The notes under the pieces are model-generated. The model was given only the letters and a program-made list of their open reading frames with translations, ran no database searches and had not been told where the DNA came from. The position numbers and the translations under genes are program-made. Positions 50,846-59,688 of a DNA stretch of 64,000 bases are shown one piece after another. The stretch covers positions 6,510,001 through 6,574,000 of the forward strand of contig NZ_CP031969.1 of the NCBI RefSeq assembly GCF_003443735.1, read 5' to 3'. Numbering within the stretch: position 1 is the stretch's first letter; each line of letters starts with the position of its first letter. This DNA comes from Streptomyces sp. CC0208. Lineage in GTDB: Bacteria > Actinomycetota > Actinomycetes > Streptomycetales > Streptomycetaceae.

Positions 50846-51915
50846 TGAAGCAGATCCTGTTCTCAGGAGTCATCGGCCTCTTTCTGACCCTGGTCGGCAC
50901 CCCGCTGCTGATCAAGCTGCTCGCGCGCAAGGGGTACGGCCAGTACATCCGGGACGACGGCCCGCGTGAGCACGCCAGCAAGCGCGGTACGCCGACCATG
51001 GGTGGTATCGCCTTCATCCTGGCGACGGTCGTCGCCTACTTCCTGTCCAAGGTCATCACCGGCTACCCGCCCACCTACTCGGGTCTGCTGGTGCTCGGCC
51101 TGATGTGCGGCATGGGCCTGGTCGGCTTCCTCGACGACTACATCAAGATCGTCAAGCGGCGTTCGCTGGGCCTGCGGGCCAAGGCGAAGATGGCAGGGCA
51201 GCTCATCGTCGGCATCAGCTTCGCGGTGCTCGCGCTGATGTTCCCCGACACCCACAACAACACCCCGGCCTCGACGCGGCTGTCGTTCATCACGGACTTC
51301 GGCTGGAAGATCGGCCCGATCCTGTTCGTGGTCTGGGCGCTGTTCATGATCCTCGCGATGTCGAACGGCGTGAACCTCACCGACGGTCTGGACGGCCTCG
51401 CCACCGGTGCCTCCGTGCTCGTCTTCGGCGCCTACACGTTCATCGGCGTCTGGCAGTTCCAGGAGTCCTGCGCCAACGCGCAGACCCTGACCAACCCCAA
51501 TGCCTGCTTCGAGGTGCGTGATCCGCTCGACCTCGCGGTGATCGCCTCCGCGCTGATGGGTGCCTGCCTCGGCTTCCTGTGGTGGAACACCTCGCCGGCC
51601 AAGATCTTCATGGGTGACACGGGTTCGCTCGCGCTCGGCGGTGTCCTCACCGGCCTGGCCATCCTCTCCCGCACGGAGCTGCTGGTGGCCATCATGGGTG
51701 GCCTGTTCGTCCTCATCACCATGTCGGTGGTCATCCAGGTCGGCTCCTTCAAGCTCACCGGCAAGCGCGTCTTCCGCATGGCCCCGCTCCAGCACCACTT
51801 CGAACTCAAGGGCTGGTCCGAAGTCCTCGTGGTGGTCCGTTTCTGGATCATCCAGGGCATCTGCGTGATCGTCGGCCTTGGTCTCTTCTACGCGGGATGG
51901 GCAGCAGAAAAGTGA
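50842..51915 (+). CDS. mraY: Phospho-N-acetylmuramoyl-pentapeptide transferase MraY
   Basis: A 357-residue ten-helix membrane enzyme forming lipid I on undecaprenyl phosphate. Conserved cytoplasmic motifs: GTPTMGGIAF, FLDDYIKIVKRRSLGL with the Asp pair, NGVNLTDGLDGLA, FMGDTGSLALGG and the HHFELKGWSE loop. It overlaps murF (ATGA) and murD, indicating continuous translation. Confidence 0.96.
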   Translation: MMKQILFSGVIGLFLTLVGTPLLIKLLARKGYGQYIRDDGPREHASKRGTPTMGGIAFILATVVAYFLSKVITGYPPTYSGLLVLGLMCGMGLVGFLDDYIKIVKRRSLGLRAKAKMAGQLIVGISFAVLALMFPDTHNNTPASTRLSFITDFGWKIGPILFVVWALFMILAMSNGVNLTDGLDGLATGASVLVFGAYTFIGVWQFQESCANAQTLTNPNACFEVRDPLDLAVIASALMGACLGFLWWNTSPAKIFMGDTGSLALGGVLTGLAILSRTELLVAIMGGLFVLITMSVVIQVGSFKLTGKRVFRMAPLQHHFELKGWSEVLVVVRFWIIQGICVIVGLGLFYAGWAAEK

Positions 51916-53330
51916 CCTCCTCGGAGCACCTCGACTGGCAGGGGAAGCACGTCACCGTCGCCGGACTCGGTGTCTCCGGCATCCCGGCGGCCAAGGCGCT
52001 GCACGCGCGCGGGGCGCACGTCACGGTCGTCAACGACGGCGACGACGCACGCGCGCGTGAGCAGGCCGCCGAGTTGGAGGCGCTGGGCATCACCGTGCGC
52101 CTCGGCGACGGCGCGACCCTGCCCGAGGGCACCGAACTCGTCGTCACCGCGCCGGGCTGGAAGCCGGACAAGCCGCTCTTCACGGCGGCCCGTGCGGCCG
52201 GTCTGGAGATCTGGGGCGACGTCGAACTCGCCTGGCGTCTCAGGGGCCCCGACGCGGCCCCCTGGCTCGCGATCACCGGCACCAACGGCAAGACGACCAC
52301 CACCCAGATGCTGGCGTCGATCCTGAAGGCCGCGGGGCTGCGCACCGCCGCCGTCGGCAACATCGGCGTCTCCCTCCTGGACGCGGTCCTCGGCGACGAG
52401 CAGTACGACGTCCTGGCCGTGGAGTTGTCGAGCTATCAGCTCCACTGGGCGCCCTCGCTGCGCGCCCACTCCGCCGCCGTCCTCAATCTCGCCCCCGACC
52501 ATCTCGACTGGCACGGCTCCATGGAGGCGTACGCCGCCGACAAGGGCCGCATCTACGAGGGCAATCGGGTCGCCTGCGTCTACAACGTGGCCGACAAGGC
52601 CACCGAGGACCTGGTGCGCGAGGCGGATGTCGAGGAGGGCTGCCGGGCCATCGGCTTCACCCTCGGCACTCCCGGGCCCTCTCAACTCGGTGTCGTCGAG
52701 GGCATCCTGGTCGACCGGGCCTTCGTCGAGGACCGGCACAAGAACGCCCAGGAGCTCGCCGAGGTCTCCGACGTCAACCCGCCCGCCCCGCACAACATCG
52801 CCAACGCCCTTGCGGCGGCGGCACTCGCACGCGCATTCGGGGTGCCCGCCAGGGCCGTACGGGACGGGCTGCGGGACTTCACCCCGGACGCCCACCGCAT
52901 CTCCCACGTGGCCGACGTGGACGGGGTCGGCTACGTCGACGACTCCAAGGCGACCAACACCCACGCGGCCGAAGCCTCGTTGGCGGCCTACGAGTCGATC
53001 GTGTGGATCGCGGGCGGGCTCGCCAAGGGCGCGACCTTCGACGAGCTGGTCGCCAAGTCGGCAAAGCGACTTCGCGGTGTCGTGCTCATCGGCCAGGACC
53101 GCGCCCTGATCCGTGAAGCCCTCGCGCGACACGCCCCGGAAGTACCCGTGGTGGACCTCGACCGGACCGACACTGGGGCGATGCTCGCGGCTGTCCAGGA
53201 GGCCTCCCGCCTCGCCGTCGCAGGGGACACGGTGCTGCTGGCCCCGGCCTGCGCCTCGATGGACATGTTCGCCAACTACAACAAGCGCGGTGACGCGTTC
53301 GCGGAGGCGGTTCGCGAACTCGGCTCCTGA
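51897..53330 (+). CDS. murD: UDP-N-acetylmuramoylalanine-D-glutamate ligase MurD
   Basis: A 477-residue Mur ligase adding D-Glu. The N-terminal Rossmann motif is VTVAGLGVSGIPAAKAL, the ATP loop AITGTNGKTTTTQML, with AVELSSYQLHWAPSL, LNLAPDHLDWHGSME and VDDSKATNTHAAEASL. ATG 51897 overlaps mraY by 19 bases; GTG 51912 would overlap by 4 and is equally possible. Confidence 0.94.
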   Translation: MGSRKVTSSEHLDWQGKHVTVAGLGVSGIPAAKALHARGAHVTVVNDGDDARAREQAAELEALGITVRLGDGATLPEGTELVVTAPGWKPDKPLFTAARAAGLEIWGDVELAWRLRGPDAAPWLAITGTNGKTTTTQMLASILKAAGLRTAAVGNIGVSLLDAVLGDEQYDVLAVELSSYQLHWAPSLRAHSAAVLNLAPDHLDWHGSMEAYAADKGRIYEGNRVACVYNVADKATEDLVREADVEEGCRAIGFTLGTPGPSQLGVVEGILVDRAFVEDRHKNAQELAEVSDVNPPAPHNIANALAAAALARAFGVPARAVRDGLRDFTPDAHRISHVADVDGVGYVDDSKATNTHAAEASLAAYESIVWIAGGLAKGATFDELVAKSAKRLRGVVLIGQDRALIREALARHAPEVPVVDLDRTDTGAMLAAVQEASRLAVAGDTVLLAPACASMDMFANYNKRGDAFAEAVRELGS

Positions 53331-53350
53331 CCGACGTAGCGGAGGCGTTG

Positions 53351-54712
53351 ATGCCCACCAGCCGAACCGGCAGGCCGCCCGTGCAGCGGGCGTCCCGACG
53401 CCCCGCCGTCCCCCGGCAGGCGCGCGAGAACCCCGTACAACAGCTCTACTCGCGTGCGCGGAAGGCCTGGGACCGGCCGCTGACCGCCTACTACCTGATC
53501 CTCGGTGGCAGCCTGCTGATCACCGTGCTCGGGCTGGTGATGGTCTACTCGGCCTCCCAGATCACGGCCCTGCAGATGTCGTTGCCGGGATCCTTCTTCT
53601 TCCGCAAGCAGTTCCTGGCCGCCGTCATCGGCGCCGTACTGCTGCTGATCGCCTCCCGGATGCCGGTCAAGCTGCACCGGGCGCTCGCCTATCCGATCCT
53701 GGCGGGCGCGGTCTTCCTGATGGCCCTGGTGCAGGTGCCCGGGATAGGGATGTCGGTCAACGGCAACCAGAACTGGATCTCGCTCGGCGGCTCCTTCCAG
53801 ATCCAGCCCAGCGAGTTCGGCAAGCTCGCCCTCGTGCTGTGGGCGTCCGACCTGCTCGCCCGCAAGCAGGACAGGAAGCTGCTGACCCAGTGGAAGCACA
53901 TGCTGGTGCCGCTCGTCCCGGTCGCCTTCCTGCTGCTCGGGCTGATCATGCTCGGCGGCGACATGGGCACGGCGATCATCCTGACGGCGATCCTGTTCGG
54001 CCTGCTGTGGCTCGCGGGGGCCCCGACCCGGCTGTTCGTCGGGGTGCTGTCGGTCGCCGGGCTGATCGGGATGATCCTCATCAAGACCAGCCCCAACCGC
54101 ATGGCCCGGCTTGCCTGCATCGGCGCCACCGAGCCCAGGTCGGGGGGCGCCGACTGCTGGCAGGCCGTGCACGGCATCTACGCCCTGGCGTCCGGCGGAA
54201 TCTTCGGCTCCGGGCTCGGCGCGAGTGTGGAGAAATGGGGCCAACTACCCGAAGCCCACACCGACTTCATCTTCGCCGTCACCGGTGAGGAACTGGGCCT
54301 TGCGGGGACGCTGTCGGTACTCGCTCTCTTCGCGGCTCTAGGCTATGCGGGTATCCGCGTGGCCGGACGCACGGAGGACCCCTTCGTGAGGTATGCCGCG
54401 GGAGGCGTGACCACCTGGATCACCGCTCAGGCGGTGATCAACATCGGTGCGGTGCTCGGTCTGCTGCCGATCGCCGGAGTCCCGCTCCCGCTGTTCTCCT
54501 ACGGAGGGTCCGCCCTGCTGCCGACCATGTTCGCCGTCGGGCTGCTGATCGCGTTCGCGCGTGACGATCCCGCTGCGCGGATGGCGCTTTCGATGCGGCA
54601 ACCCCGCTTTGGTAGAAAGCGGGCGGGAGGCGCCGTGCCGGCACGGGGTCCTCGGAGATGGAACACGATGCGACGGCGCGCCCCCTCGGCGCGTTCGTCC
54701 GGAGAGCGGTGA
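53351..54712 (+). CDS. ftsW: SEDS glycosyltransferase FtsW
   Basis: A 453-residue SEDS polymerase with about ten transmembrane helices that polymerises lipid II at the septum with FtsI. Motifs: VMVYSASQI, NGNQNWISLGGSFQIQPSE, the catalytic-region GGDMGTAII, GIYALASGGIFGSGLG, LPEAHTDFIFAVTGEELG and LPLPLFSYGGSALL. N- and C-termini are basic and extended. ATG 53351 follows a GGAGG site. Confidence 0.95.
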   Translation: MPTSRTGRPPVQRASRRPAVPRQARENPVQQLYSRARKAWDRPLTAYYLILGGSLLITVLGLVMVYSASQITALQMSLPGSFFFRKQFLAAVIGAVLLLIASRMPVKLHRALAYPILAGAVFLMALVQVPGIGMSVNGNQNWISLGGSFQIQPSEFGKLALVLWASDLLARKQDRKLLTQWKHMLVPLVPVAFLLLGLIMLGGDMGTAIILTAILFGLLWLAGAPTRLFVGVLSVAGLIGMILIKTSPNRMARLACIGATEPRSGGADCWQAVHGIYALASGGIFGSGLGASVEKWGQLPEAHTDFIFAVTGEELGLAGTLSVLALFAALGYAGIRVAGRTEDPFVRYAAGGVTTWITAQAVINIGAVLGLLPIAGVPLPLFSYGGSALLPTMFAVGLLIAFARDDPAARMALSMRQPRFGRKRAGGAVPARGPRRWNTMRRRAPSARSSGER

Positions 54713-54718
54713 ATTTCG

Positions 54719-55813
54719 GTGCATGTCGTACTCGCCGGTGGGGGGACCGCCGGCCACATCGAGCCCGCGCTCGCCCTCGCGGACGCCCTGCGCAGGCAGG
54801 ACCCGACCGTGGGGATCACGGCCCTGGGCACGGAACGGGGCCTGGAGACCAAGCTCGTCCCACAGCGCGGCTACGAGCTCGCGCTCATCCCGGCCGTCCC
54901 GCTGCCCCGTAAGCCGACCCCGGAGCTGATCACCGTGCCGGGCCGGCTGCGCGGCACGATCAAGGCCACCGAGCAGATCCTGGAGCGCACCAAGGCCGAC
55001 GCGGTGGTCGGCTTCGGCGGCTATGTGGCGCTGCCCGGCTACCTCGCCGCCAAGCGGCTCGGCGTGCCGATCGTGGTCCACGAGGCCAACGCCCGTCCCG
55101 GCCTCGCCAACAAGATCGGGTCCCGGTACGCCGCCCAGGTCGCCGTCGCCACGCCGGACAGCAAGCTGCGCAACTCCCGGTACATCGGCATCCCGCTGCG
55201 CCACACCATCGCCACCCTGGACCGGGCCGCCGTCCGCCCCGAGGCCCGGCACGTGTTCGGCCTCGACCCGAACCTGCCGACCCTGCTGGTCTCCGGCGGC
55301 TCGCAGGGCGCCCGGCGCCTCAACGAGGTCGTCCAGCAGGTCGCGCCCCTGCTCCAGCAGGCCGGGATCCAGATCCTGCACGCGGTCGGTCCCAAGAACG
55401 AACTGCCGCATGTACAGCAGATGCCGGGAATGCCCCCGTACATCCCGGTAAGTTACCTGGACCGGATGGACCTCGCGTACGCCGCGGCCGACATGATGCT
55501 CTGCCGCGCGGGCGCGATGACCGTCGCCGAACTCTCCGCCGTCGGGCTCCCGGCCGCCTATGTCCCGCTGCCCATCGGCAACGGCGAACAGCGGCTGAAC
55601 GCCCAGCCGGTGGTCAAGGCCGGCGGCGGACTGCTGGTCGACGACGCGGAACTGACGCCCGAGTGGGTACGGGGTCACGTCCTGCCCGTGCTCGCCGACC
55701 CGCACCGGCTGTACGAGATGTCCCGCGCCGCCGCCGAGTTCGGCCGCCGGGACGCCGACGACCTGCTCGTCGCCATGGTGTACGAGGCGATCGCCTCGCA
55801 CCGACGCCAGTAG
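54719..55813 (+). CDS. murG: Lipid II synthase MurG
   Basis: A 364-residue GT28 glycosyltransferase transferring GlcNAc to lipid I on the inner membrane face. G loops are VVLAGGGTAGHIEPALALA (about 3-21) and VSGGSQGARRLNEVV; GFGGYVALPGYLAA, VVHEANARPGLANK, YIPVSYLDRMDLAYAAADMM and CRAGAMTVAELSAVGLPA are all typical. GTG 54719 begins 6 bases after the ftsW stop. ftsQ follows directly; murC is not present between them. Confidence 0.95.
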   Translation: MHVVLAGGGTAGHIEPALALADALRRQDPTVGITALGTERGLETKLVPQRGYELALIPAVPLPRKPTPELITVPGRLRGTIKATEQILERTKADAVVGFGGYVALPGYLAAKRLGVPIVVHEANARPGLANKIGSRYAAQVAVATPDSKLRNSRYIGIPLRHTIATLDRAAVRPEARHVFGLDPNLPTLLVSGGSQGARRLNEVVQQVAPLLQQAGIQILHAVGPKNELPHVQQMPGMPPYIPVSYLDRMDLAYAAADMMLCRAGAMTVAELSAVGLPAAYVPLPIGNGEQRLNAQPVVKAGGGLLVDDAELTPEWVRGHVLPVLADPHRLYEMSRAAAEFGRRDADDLLVAMVYEAIASHRRQ

Positions 55814-55826
55814 CCAGGAAGAGGGA

Positions 55827-56627
55827 GTGCGCGTGGCCGGATCGACGACCGCCGAGCGCGGCGAACGCCAACAGGAGTCGTCCGGCCCGCCTCCCGTCCG
55901 GCGGTTGAGGGTGCGTCGGCTTCGTACGATCATCATCCTTGCCGTGGCGCTCGCGCTCCTCTCCGCGGGCGCCGTCTGGCTGTTGTACGGCTCCCAGTGG
56001 CTGCGCGTGGAACGCGTGTCGGTCTCGGGCACCCTGGTGCTGACTCCGGAACAGGTCCGCGAGGCCGCGGACGTCCCGGTGGGCTCGCCGCTGATTTCCG
56101 TCGACACCGATGCGATTGAGGCACGGCTGCGCCAGAAATTGGCCCGAATTGACTCGGTTGATGTCGCTCGCTCCTGGCCCCATGGAATCGGGCTGAAAGT
56201 GACTGAGCGTACTCCGGTTCTGCTTGTCCAAAAGGGCGGAAACTTCGTCGAAGTGGACGATGAAGGTGTCCGATTCGCCACGGTTCCCGTGGCCCCGAAA
56301 GGCGTCCCCGCCCTGCAATTGGCACTCGGTCGACCGGACACCCGCGCCGCGAGCCTGCGCCGCTTCGGCGAGTCCCGGCTGGTGCGCGAAGCGGTGCGCG
56401 TGGCGGGTGACATTCCGATCGACGTCGCGCGCGCGACCCGTTCCGTCAAGGTGCGTTCGTACGACGACATCTCGCTGGAGTTGAGGGGCGGTCGCACCGT
56501 CGCCTGGGGGAGTGGCGAGAACGGCGCCGCCAAGGCTCGCACCCTGACCGCTCTCATGAAAGCGGCCCCCGATGCGCGGCACTTCGACGTCAGCGTTCCC
56601 ACCGCCCCTGCGTCAGCGGGGAGTTGA
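55827..56627 (+). CDS. ftsQ: Cell division protein FtsQ
   Basis: A 266-residue bitopic divisome protein. A basic N-terminus precedes one transmembrane helix (IIILAVALALLSAGAVWLLY) and the POTRA domain (LRVERVSVSGTLVLTPEQVR). A beta domain with VDVARSWPHGIGLKVTERTP and a C-terminal region DARHFDVSVPTAP follow. GTG 55827 has an AGGA/GAGG site. Codons from about 56080 to 56300 contain more A/T-ending codons (e.g. ATT, AAA, CAA) than neighbours. Confidence 0.9.
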   Translation: MRVAGSTTAERGERQQESSGPPPVRRLRVRRLRTIIILAVALALLSAGAVWLLYGSQWLRVERVSVSGTLVLTPEQVREAADVPVGSPLISVDTDAIEARLRQKLARIDSVDVARSWPHGIGLKVTERTPVLLVQKGGNFVEVDDEGVRFATVPVAPKGVPALQLALGRPDTRAASLRRFGESRLVREAVRVAGDIPIDVARATRSVKVRSYDDISLELRGGRTVAWGSGENGAAKARTLTALMKAAPDARHFDVSVPTAPASAGS

Positions 56628-56743
56628 CGCACATCAGCGCAGGCCAGCACCCTGGTTGGGCACTGCTACGGCTGATCACATAGGGTGAAAAGAAAAACGG
56701 GAGGTTCGGCGTGTTCGTTGAACGTGCGCCACTTGTCGACTTA

Positions 56744-56777
56744 GTGTCCTGTTCAGAAGACTCCAGGGAACAGACAC
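56744..56777 (+). promoter_or_regulatory. Inverted repeat with GACAC motifs upstream of ftsZ
   Basis: GTGTCCTGTTC (56744-56754) is mirrored by GAACAGACAC (56768-56777) with one extra base. Each arm contains GACAC on one strand, the core motif I recall for the sporulation regulator WhiA, and a third GACAC lies at 56884-56888. The ftsZ intergenic region is where sporulation-induced promoters are known in Streptomyces. Confidence 0.5.
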
Positions 56778-56783
56778 ACTGGT

Positions 56784-56808
56784 AACCCTAAACTTCAGCG
56801 TTAGGGTT
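56784..56808 (+). promoter_or_regulatory. Hairpin AACCCTAA/TTAGGGTT in the ftsZ leader
   Basis: Perfect 8-bp arms AACCCTAA (56784-56791) and TTAGGGTT (56801-56808) around ACTTCAGCG lie about 105 bases before the ftsZ start. It could be an operator or a structured 5' leader. TAACCC/TTAGGG sequences around it could also serve as -10 elements. Confidence 0.5.
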
Positions 56809-56914
56809 CGGGTCGGCGCTACGGACCGTCCCATTCGGCATCAGTCGACGGATCGCGAGGCAGCACTGCTTCGTCGGTTCGGCGACACGTAACTCGAGGC
56901 GAGAGGCCTTCGAC

Positions 56915-58111
56915 GTGGCAGCACCGCAGAACTACCTCGCAGTCATCAAAGTCATCGGTGTCGGCGGCGGTGGTGTCAATGCCATCAACCGGATGATCGA
57001 GGTCGGTCTCAAGGGCGTCGAGTTCATCGCCATCAACACCGACGCGCAGGCGCTGTTGATGAGCGACGCCGACGTCAAGCTCGACGTCGGCCGCGAACTC
57101 ACCCGCGGACTCGGCGCCGGCGCCAACCCGGCCGTCGGCCGCAAGGCCGCCGAGGACCACCGCGAGGAGATCGAGGAGGTCCTCAAGGGGGCCGACATGG
57201 TCTTCGTGACGGCCGGTGAAGGCGGCGGCACCGGCACCGGCGGCGCGCCCGTCGTGGCCAACATCGCCCGCTCGCTGGGCGCCCTCACCATCGGCGTGGT
57301 CACCCGCCCGTTCACCTTCGAGGGCCGGCGCCGCGCCAACCAGGCCGAGGACGGCATCGCGGAACTCCGCGAAGAGGTCGACACCCTCATCGTCATCCCC
57401 AACGACCGCCTGCTGTCCATCTCGGACCGCCAGGTCTCGGTCCTCGACGCCTTCAAGTCGGCCGACCAGGTCCTGCTCTCCGGTGTCCAGGGCATCACCG
57501 ACCTCATCACCACGCCCGGTCTGATCAACCTCGACTTCGCCGACGTCAAGTCGGTCATGTCCGAGGCCGGTTCGGCGCTCATGGGCATCGGCTCGGCCCG
57601 CGGCGACGACCGCGCGGTGGCCGCGGCCGAGATGGCGATCTCCTCGCCGCTGCTGGAGGCGTCCATCGACGGCGCCCGGGGCGTGCTGCTCTCCATCTCC
57701 GGCGGCAGCGACCTCGGCCTGTTCGAGATCAACGAAGCGGCCCAGCTGGTGAGCGAGGCCGCCCACCCCGAGGCCAACATCATCTTCGGCGCGGTCATCG
57801 ACGACGCCCTCGGCGACGAGGTCCGCGTCACCGTGATCGCCGCCGGCTTCGACGGGGGCCAGCCGCCGACCCGCCGCGAGACGGTCATGGGATCCTCCTC
57901 GACCTCGGCCCGCCGGGAGGAGCCCACTCCGGTACGGCAGACCGAGAGCCGTCCGTCCTTCGGCTCGCTCGGCAGCGTCACGCCGAAGGAGGACCCGGAG
58001 CCCGCGCCCGAGCCGGCCGCCGACCTCCCGGTCGCCCCGCCCGTCCCGCCGTCCCGGAGCTACTCGGACAGTGCGGCTGAGGAGCTGGACGTGCCGGACT
58101 TCCTGAAGTGA
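56915..58111 (+). CDS. ftsZ: Cell division GTPase FtsZ
   Basis: A 398-residue tubulin homologue that builds the Z ring (Z ladders during sporulation). VIGVGGGGVNAINRMIE is the N-terminal nucleotide loop; the tubulin signature is GEGGGTGTGGAPV (about 103-115). The T7 synergy loop region (LINLDFADVKSVM) and the conserved C-terminal peptide LDVPDFLK, which binds SepF, are present. GTG 56915 is preceded by GAGAGGC. It overlaps pgeF by 4 bases. Confidence 0.97.
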   Translation: MAAPQNYLAVIKVIGVGGGGVNAINRMIEVGLKGVEFIAINTDAQALLMSDADVKLDVGRELTRGLGAGANPAVGRKAAEDHREEIEEVLKGADMVFVTAGEGGGTGTGGAPVVANIARSLGALTIGVVTRPFTFEGRRRANQAEDGIAELREEVDTLIVIPNDRLLSISDRQVSVLDAFKSADQVLLSGVQGITDLITTPGLINLDFADVKSVMSEAGSALMGIGSARGDDRAVAAAEMAISSPLLEASIDGARGVLLSISGGSDLGLFEINEAAQLVSEAAHPEANIIFGAVIDDALGDEVRVTVIAAGFDGGQPPTRRETVMGSSSTSARREEPTPVRQTESRPSFGSLGSVTPKEDPEPAPEPAADLPVAPPVPPSRSYSDSAAEELDVPDFLK

Positions 58112-58836
58112 TAGGACAGCGCGACAGCGTGAGCGGCGCGCACTTCGCCTTCACCGACCGGTGGGGCGGGGTGAGCGCCGCTCCGTATGAGGAGCTCAAC
58201 CTCGGCGGAGCGGTCGGCGACGACCCCGAGTCCGTGACGACCAACCGCGAACTGGCCGCCAAGTCACTCGGGCTCGACCCGACCCGCGTGGTCTGGATGA
58301 ACCAGGTGCACGGGGCGGACGTCGTGGTGGTCTCCGAGCCCTGGGGCGACAAGCCGGTGCCCCGGGTCGACGCGGTCGTCACCGCCGAACGCGGTCTCGC
58401 CCTCGCCGTCCTCACCGCCGACTGCACCCCGGTGCTGCTCGCCGACCCGGTCGCCGGGATCGCCGCGGCGGCCCACGCGGGTCGCCCCGGCATGGTGGCC
58501 GGAGTCGTCCCGGCCACGCTACGCGCGATGACCGAACTCGGCGCCGATCCCGCCCGGATCGTCGCCCGCACCGGACCCGCCGTCTGCGGCAGGTGCTACG
58601 AAGTGCCCAAGGAGATGCGCGCCGAGGTCGCCGCCGTAGAACCGGCGGCGCACGCCGAAACGAGTTGGGGCACTCCCGCGGTCGACGTGAGCGCCGGAGT
58701 GCACGCGCAGCTCAACCGGCTCGGGGTGCGCGACCGGCGTCAGTCGCCGGTGTGCACGCTGGAGTCGGGCGACCACTTCTCGTATCGCCGCGATCGCTCC
58801 ACAGGGCGACTCGCGGGATATGTCTGGCTGGACTGA
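58108..58836 (+). CDS. pgeF: Multicopper polyphenol oxidoreductase/PgeF-like peptidoglycan editing factor (YlmD)
   Basis: A 242-residue DUF152/laccase-domain protein. Metal ligands are His in WMNQVHGAD, Cys in LTADCTPVLL and His in AAAHAGRPG. The last motif is AHAGRPG instead of the more usual AHAGWRG, a visible deviation. E. coli PgeF removes wrong amino acids from UDP-MurNAc peptides, so the link with wall synthesis genes makes sense. GTG 58108 overlaps the ftsZ stop (GTGA). Confidence 0.88.
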   Translation: MIGQRDSVSGAHFAFTDRWGGVSAAPYEELNLGGAVGDDPESVTTNRELAAKSLGLDPTRVVWMNQVHGADVVVVSEPWGDKPVPRVDAVVTAERGLALAVLTADCTPVLLADPVAGIAAAAHAGRPGMVAGVVPATLRAMTELGADPARIVARTGPAVCGRCYEVPKEMRAEVAAVEPAAHAETSWGTPAVDVSAGVHAQLNRLGVRDRRQSPVCTLESGDHFSYRRDRSTGRLAGYVWLD

Positions 58837-58842
58837 TGGGGC

Positions 58843-59562
58843 ATGACGGACCGTAAGGACGAACTCGCCGCGAATCTGGCGAAGGTGGAGCAGCGCATCG
58901 CCGCCGCGTGTGCGGCCGCCGGGCGGGGGCGCGAAGAGGTGACCCTCATCGTGGTCACCAAGACCTACCCCGCGAGCGATGTGCGGATTCTCTCCGAGCT
59001 CGGGGTGCGCCACGTCGCCGAGAACAAGGACCAGGACGCGGCGCCCAAGGCTGCCGAATGCTCGGATCTGCCCCTTACTTGGCATTTCGTTGGTCAATTG
59101 CAGACCAACAAAGTGCGATCTGTGGTGGGTTACGCGGATCTCGTGCAGTCCGTCGATCGTTCGAAGTTGGTGACGGCTCTCTCCAAGGAGGCCGTGAAGG
59201 CCGAGCGCGAAGTGGGCTGCCTGATCCAGGTGGCCCTGGACGCCGGTTCGAGCGAGCGTGGGGAGCGGGGTGGTGTGGCGCCGGGCGGAATCGGGGAGTT
59301 GGCCGGTCTCGTGGCCCGGGCTCCGGGACTGCGGCTCGACGGTCTGATGACCGTCGCTCCGCTCACCGGGGAGTACGCGGGACGCGAACAGGCGGCGTTC
59401 GAGCGGTTGATGGATTTGTCGACCGACCTGCGCCGGGACCATCCGGCTGCGAACATGGTCTCGGCAGGGATGAGCGCGGACCTCGAACAGGCCGTGGCGG
59501 CAGGGGCGACACATGTGCGCGTCGGCACCGCGGTACTCGGAGTCCGCCCCCGGCTCGGGTAA
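58843..59562 (+). CDS. PLP homeostasis protein YggS/YlmE
   Basis: A 239-residue PLP-binding TIM-barrel protein (PLPBP/YggS). The PLP Lys is in LIVVTKTYPAS (about residue 40), with GVRHVAENKDQDA, LTWHFVGQLQTNKVR, VQSVDRSKL, LMTVAPLTGE and a C-terminal VSAGMSADLEQAVAAGATHV. It buffers pyridoxal phosphate and amino acid pools. Six bases separate it from pgeF. Codons around 59070-59170 are less GC-biased than neighbours. Confidence 0.92.
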   Translation: MTDRKDELAANLAKVEQRIAAACAAAGRGREEVTLIVVTKTYPASDVRILSELGVRHVAENKDQDAAPKAAECSDLPLTWHFVGQLQTNKVRSVVGYADLVQSVDRSKLVTALSKEAVKAEREVGCLIQVALDAGSSERGERGGVAPGGIGELAGLVARAPGLRLDGLMTVAPLTGEYAGREQAAFERLMDLSTDLRRDHPAANMVSAGMSADLEQAVAAGATHVRVGTAVLGVRPRLG

Positions 59563-59688
59563 CGTCGCCAGGAAGTCGGACCACAGCAGAAAATATGGTC
59601 ATTACCGCCGAAAGGCGGTCATAACGACCTCGTGGATCGCGGGCACTTGGCAGTCAGCCGATCCACCACAGAGCGGAGGACTCAGAGA

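Noticed and set aside
56784..56808. Telomere-like AACCCTAA/TTAGGGTT
   Set aside because: Only one inverted pair in a promoter region; Streptomyces telomeres are long palindrome arrays at chromosome ends, so this is coincidental or regulatory.
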